A stretch of DNA of 8,596 nt from Flavobacteriales bacterium (GTDB lineage: Bacteria > Bacteroidota > Bacteroidia > NORP154), in the NCBI GenBank assembly GCA_012965625.1, contig DTSC01000167.1:3781-12376 (forward strand), read 5' to 3'. The notes beneath the pieces were generated by a model, which was not told the origin of the DNA, did not search any database, and saw only the letters and a list, made by a program, of their open reading frames with translations. How positions within the stretch are numbered: the stretch's first letter is position 1; each line of letters starts with the position of its first letter. This document shows positions 6,663 through 8,596 of this stretch, piece after piece. The translations under genes and the position numbers were made by a program.

Positions 6663-7574
6663 ATGGTAGAAATTATGAAGAAGATACAGGAAATTCTTGA
6701 GTTCAAGATAATTGAGCTTGATAGTTTCTCGCTTTCTATTTATCATATAGTCCTTGTTTTAGCTGTCATTTTAATTACCCGTTTTTTATTATGGGGAATT
6801 AAGAAAATGATCCATCGTGAAGGCCTTAAACAAAAAGTGGGAGAGGGAAGGCAGCATGCACTTTTTCAGATTGTTAAGTATTTCATTATTGTTATTGCGG
6901 TTGTTATAGTAATGGAGAGCCTTGGTGTAAAGGTGACCATCCTATTAGCAGGTTCCGCAGCTTTGTTGGTTGGTCTTGGGTTTGGATTACAACAAATATT
7001 TAATGACTTTATTTCTGGATTAATTTTGTTGTTTGAAGGGACTATTAAGGTTGGTGAGGTCATTGAAATAGAAGGTATAGTTGGTAGGGTAATAAGAATT
7101 GGTTTAAGAACTTCTGAGATTGAAACTAGAGATAATATCATGATGCTTATTCCCAATTCAAAATTTACCAGTGAAAAAGTAATTAACTGGACCCATACTC
7201 GTAAGTACACCCGCTTTAAGATAAGTATTGGTGTAGCATATGGATCTGATTCGAAGCTAGTGAAGAAGGTGCTTCTTGAATGTGCTGCTAATCATAATTT
7301 TGTGGCTTCAAAGCCGGAACCAACGGTTAGGTTTAATGATTTTGGAGATTCTGCTTTACTATTTGAATTGTTATTTTATAGCGATAATATGTTTAGGATT
7401 GAGAAGGTTAAAAGTGATATTCGATTTATTATAGATCGAAAATTTAGAGATCATGGTATTCATATACCATTTCCACAAAGGGATCTTCATATTATCTCTG
7501 AATCCATTTCTGAAAAGGACAGTGTTAAGCAAAATTTTGATGATTCGGGCACGAAGAAAAAGGAAAGCTCTTGA
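6663..7574 (+). CDS. MscS-family small-conductance mechanosensitive channel
   Basis: The product is 303 residues, close to the length of E. coli MscS. Predicted helices are TM1 at about 24-45, TM2 at 68-88 and the pore-lining TM3 at 92-124, with glycine/alanine-rich packing (LLAGSAALLVGLGFGLQQ). The cytoplasmic beta domain follows (VGEVIEIEGIVGRVIRIGLR, then EIETRDNIMMLIPNS), and then the alpha/beta vestibule ending in the family hallmark IPFPQRDLHI (268-277). A charged tail of about 25 residues follows. The channel opens under membrane tension to release solutes during hypo-osmotic shock. The start at 6663 is favoured, but ATG at 6675 (Met5) is also possible. It is the last gene of the operon, and its stop lies 18 bases from that of the convergent diverged MscS-like gene. 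Confidence 0.93.
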   Translation: MVEIMKKIQEILEFKIIELDSFSLSIYHIVLVLAVILITRFLLWGIKKMIHREGLKQKVGEGRQHALFQIVKYFIIVIAVVIVMESLGVKVTILLAGSAALLVGLGFGLQQIFNDFISGLILLFEGTIKVGEVIEIEGIVGRVIRIGLRTSEIETRDNIMMLIPNSKFTSEKVINWTHTRKYTRFKISIGVAYGSDSKLVKKVLLECAANHNFVASKPEPTVRFNDFGDSALLFELLFYSDNMFRIEKVKSDIRFIIDRKFRDHGIHIPFPQRDLHIISESISEKDSVKQNFDDSGTKKKESS

Positions 7575-7592
7575 ATATATTTGCTTAGTGAT

Positions 7593-8339
7593 TTAATTGG
7601 GTTGTTCCGTAGAGAGGTGGTCTTTAAATTGAGATTTTATGCATTGTTCTACACGTTCAGAATAACGGTCGTCCATTATATAAGCTGTTACCATTAATTG
7701 ATATTTTCCATTGGAATCAGCCTTCATTTTTACAACAGGATCCTTTTTTAAAGAAGTATAATGGTTGTTTAAAAGAGCCTTTTTGATTTGTTCTTTATAA
7801 ACCAAAAATTCTTTAGATTTATCGAGAAGCAAGTCAAAAGTATGACTTTTAATAGACTCAATTGGATAGGAACGAATGGTTATTTCCTTATCAATTATGC
7901 TGTATGGGATTCGAACTGTTTCTCCGCGGTCTGTTTCAATTTCTAAAGCCCTGAAGCCAAGCTTTCTGACAAATCCTTCAACCCCATGGCTCTTTATATG
8001 GCTATTATTTGCAAAAAGGCCCTCTGTTCTAATCAATATTCCTGAAAAAATGTCTCTTATCAAGGACCACGATAGCCCAATAAAAAGACAAAATATGATG
8101 GCTACAAAAGCCCTTGAAAAAAGTGGGTGCCCTCTAAATAGCATATCTGCAGACCAGAATACAAATATGGCCCAAGAGGTAACTCTCACATAAAAAAGAG
8201 TGTCATCAATCGTTTTTTTATATGGTTTTTCTGAAAGTAAGAGCTCGCATCCTCTTTTAAGAATTATAAAAAACAGCCCTAATAGTGTTCCGAAAAATAT
8301 AAGCTTAATGATTGAAAGGGTGAGGTTTGGGAGAACCAT
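7593..8339 (-). CDS. Diverged MscS-like membrane protein
   Basis: This is a 248-residue protein with three predicted helices at about 8-28, 50-67 and 76-104, then a soluble part. Homology to MscS is visible when it is aligned with the neighbouring channel: RDIFSGILIRTEG (95-107) against NDFISGLILLFEG, and GFVRKLGFRALEIET (122-136) against GRVIRIGLRTSEIET, followed by IPYS against IPNS. The glycines of the pore helix are replaced by bulky residues and the C-terminal IPFPQ hallmark is absent, ending instead in a charged tail (FKDHLSTEQPN). The reading frame is intact, so it is not simply a pseudogene. It may be a channel with altered gating or a membrane scaffold. Function is inferred. It has its own promoter at 8368-8398. 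Confidence 0.75.
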   Translation of the reverse strand: MVLPNLTLSIIKLIFFGTLLGLFFIILKRGCELLLSEKPYKKTIDDTLFYVRVTSWAIFVFWSADMLFRGHPLFSRAFVAIIFCLFIGLSWSLIRDIFSGILIRTEGLFANNSHIKSHGVEGFVRKLGFRALEIETDRGETVRIPYSIIDKEITIRSYPIESIKSHTFDLLLDKSKEFLVYKEQIKKALLNNHYTSLKKDPVVKMKADSNGKYQLMVTAYIMDDRYSERVEQCIKSQFKDHLSTEQPN

Positions 8340-8367
8340 TGGTAATTCTTATTTGTTTTTACAAGAG

Positions 8368-8398
8368 CAAATTTAATAAAATCTGGAAATCCTTGAAA
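8368..8398 (-). promoter_or_regulatory. Putative Bacteroidota-type promoter for the diverged MscS-like gene
   Basis: On the minus strand TAAATTTG (8368-8375) fully matches TAnnTTTG. It is preceded after 19 bases by TTTC (8395-8398), one base away from TTTG. Predicted transcription would start near 8361, about 20 bases before the start codon. The -7 sequence is identical to that of the CBS-operon promoter. Confidence 0.5.
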
Positions 8399-8452
8399 AT
8401 AAGTCACAAAATTATATATCGATGCAAAACTCACATTAATCCTGAATTGTTA

Positions 8453-8563
8453 TTATGCTCCAATTTGTTGCTTTAATTCTTCTGTTCCTAGATAGCTTTG
8501 ATAAACAGGATGTATACTTTGTCTTAGTTGAGGATTTCTTATTCTTTTCGCATTATTAGGATC
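8453..8563 (-). pseudogene. Possible 3' remnant of an unidentified gene
   Basis: The 257 bases right of the MscS-like start hold its promoter and one protein-like open stretch. In the minus frame ending at 8453, 36 codons are open. The deduced tail contains RNPQLRQSIHPVYQSYLG followed by TEELKQQIGA, a balanced composition unlike random AT-rich DNA. A TAG at 8564-8566 interrupts the frame upstream. A different minus frame is open from the right edge into this area (GTVIAIRNR). A single frameshift near 8550-8570 would join the two. I do not recognise the family. It could be the decayed end of a gene beyond the window, or chance. Confidence 0.25.
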
Positions 8564-8596
8564 CTATTCCTGATTGCAATGACTGTTCCTAATACC

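Noticed and set aside
6866..7210. Minus-strand open frame of 114 codons inside the MscS gene
   Set aside because: It is a shadow of the MscS pore and beta-domain coding sequence, with Ile/Thr-rich low-complexity translation.
7876..8193. Plus-strand open frame antisense to the diverged MscS-like gene
   Set aside because: The minus frame aligns with MscS and has a matching promoter. The plus frame has no recognisable features.
8455..8559. Short plus-strand frame encoding a hydrophobic 34-residue peptide
   Set aside because: It is antisense to the protein-like minus-strand tail and has no promoter or start context. The hydrophobicity follows from the complementary codons.

Overview
The window suggests a Bacteroidota chromosome, probably of the class Cytophagia. 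Three lines support this. The left edge carries a secreted multi-domain protein whose mature N-terminus follows a pattern seen in large gliding/T9SS-type surface proteins. Three upstream regions carry the Bacteroidota promoter pattern (TTTG-like box, 19-20 bases, TAnnTTTG-like box). No start codon has a clear Shine-Dalgarno sequence, and the DNA is AT-rich with short gaps. No RNA gene, insertion sequence, CRISPR array or complete mobile element was seen.

Layout, left to right. Bases 1-1328 (minus) are the 5' part of a large cysteine-rich exported protein that runs off the left edge. A compact divergent region with a perfect 16-bp palindrome separates it from a small secreted NTF2/SnoaL-like protein (1413-1865, plus). 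That gene meets, stop codon against stop codon with no spacer, a two-gene minus-strand operon: a CBS-domain protein (2973-3677), then an M42-family metallo-aminopeptidase (1866-2954). The operon has a near-consensus promoter and a dyad in its leader.

A plus-strand three-gene operon follows, with gaps of 11 and 18 bases. It encodes a membrane-anchored TerB/DnaJ-like (DjlA-type) protein, an NhaC-family Na+/H+ antiporter with a secreted N-terminal domain, and a canonical MscS mechanosensitive channel. Converging on it is a second, strongly diverged MscS-like protein (7593-8339, minus) with its own promoter. The last 257 bases hold that promoter and a short protein-like open stretch that may be the decayed 3' end of another gene.

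How the genes may work together (inference): the plus-strand operon and its convergent neighbour read as an envelope, ion and osmotic stress cluster, with sodium/proton exchange, osmotic release and a membrane-tethered co-chaperone. The CBS protein and the M42 peptidase look like housekeeping functions, a nucleotide-sensing protein of unknown target and peptide turnover. Most of the window is ordinary core genome. The points most worth a second look are the pore-degenerate MscS paralogue beside a normal one, the extra C-terminal module on the CBS protein, the extra N-terminal domain on the antiporter, and the two dyad sites.
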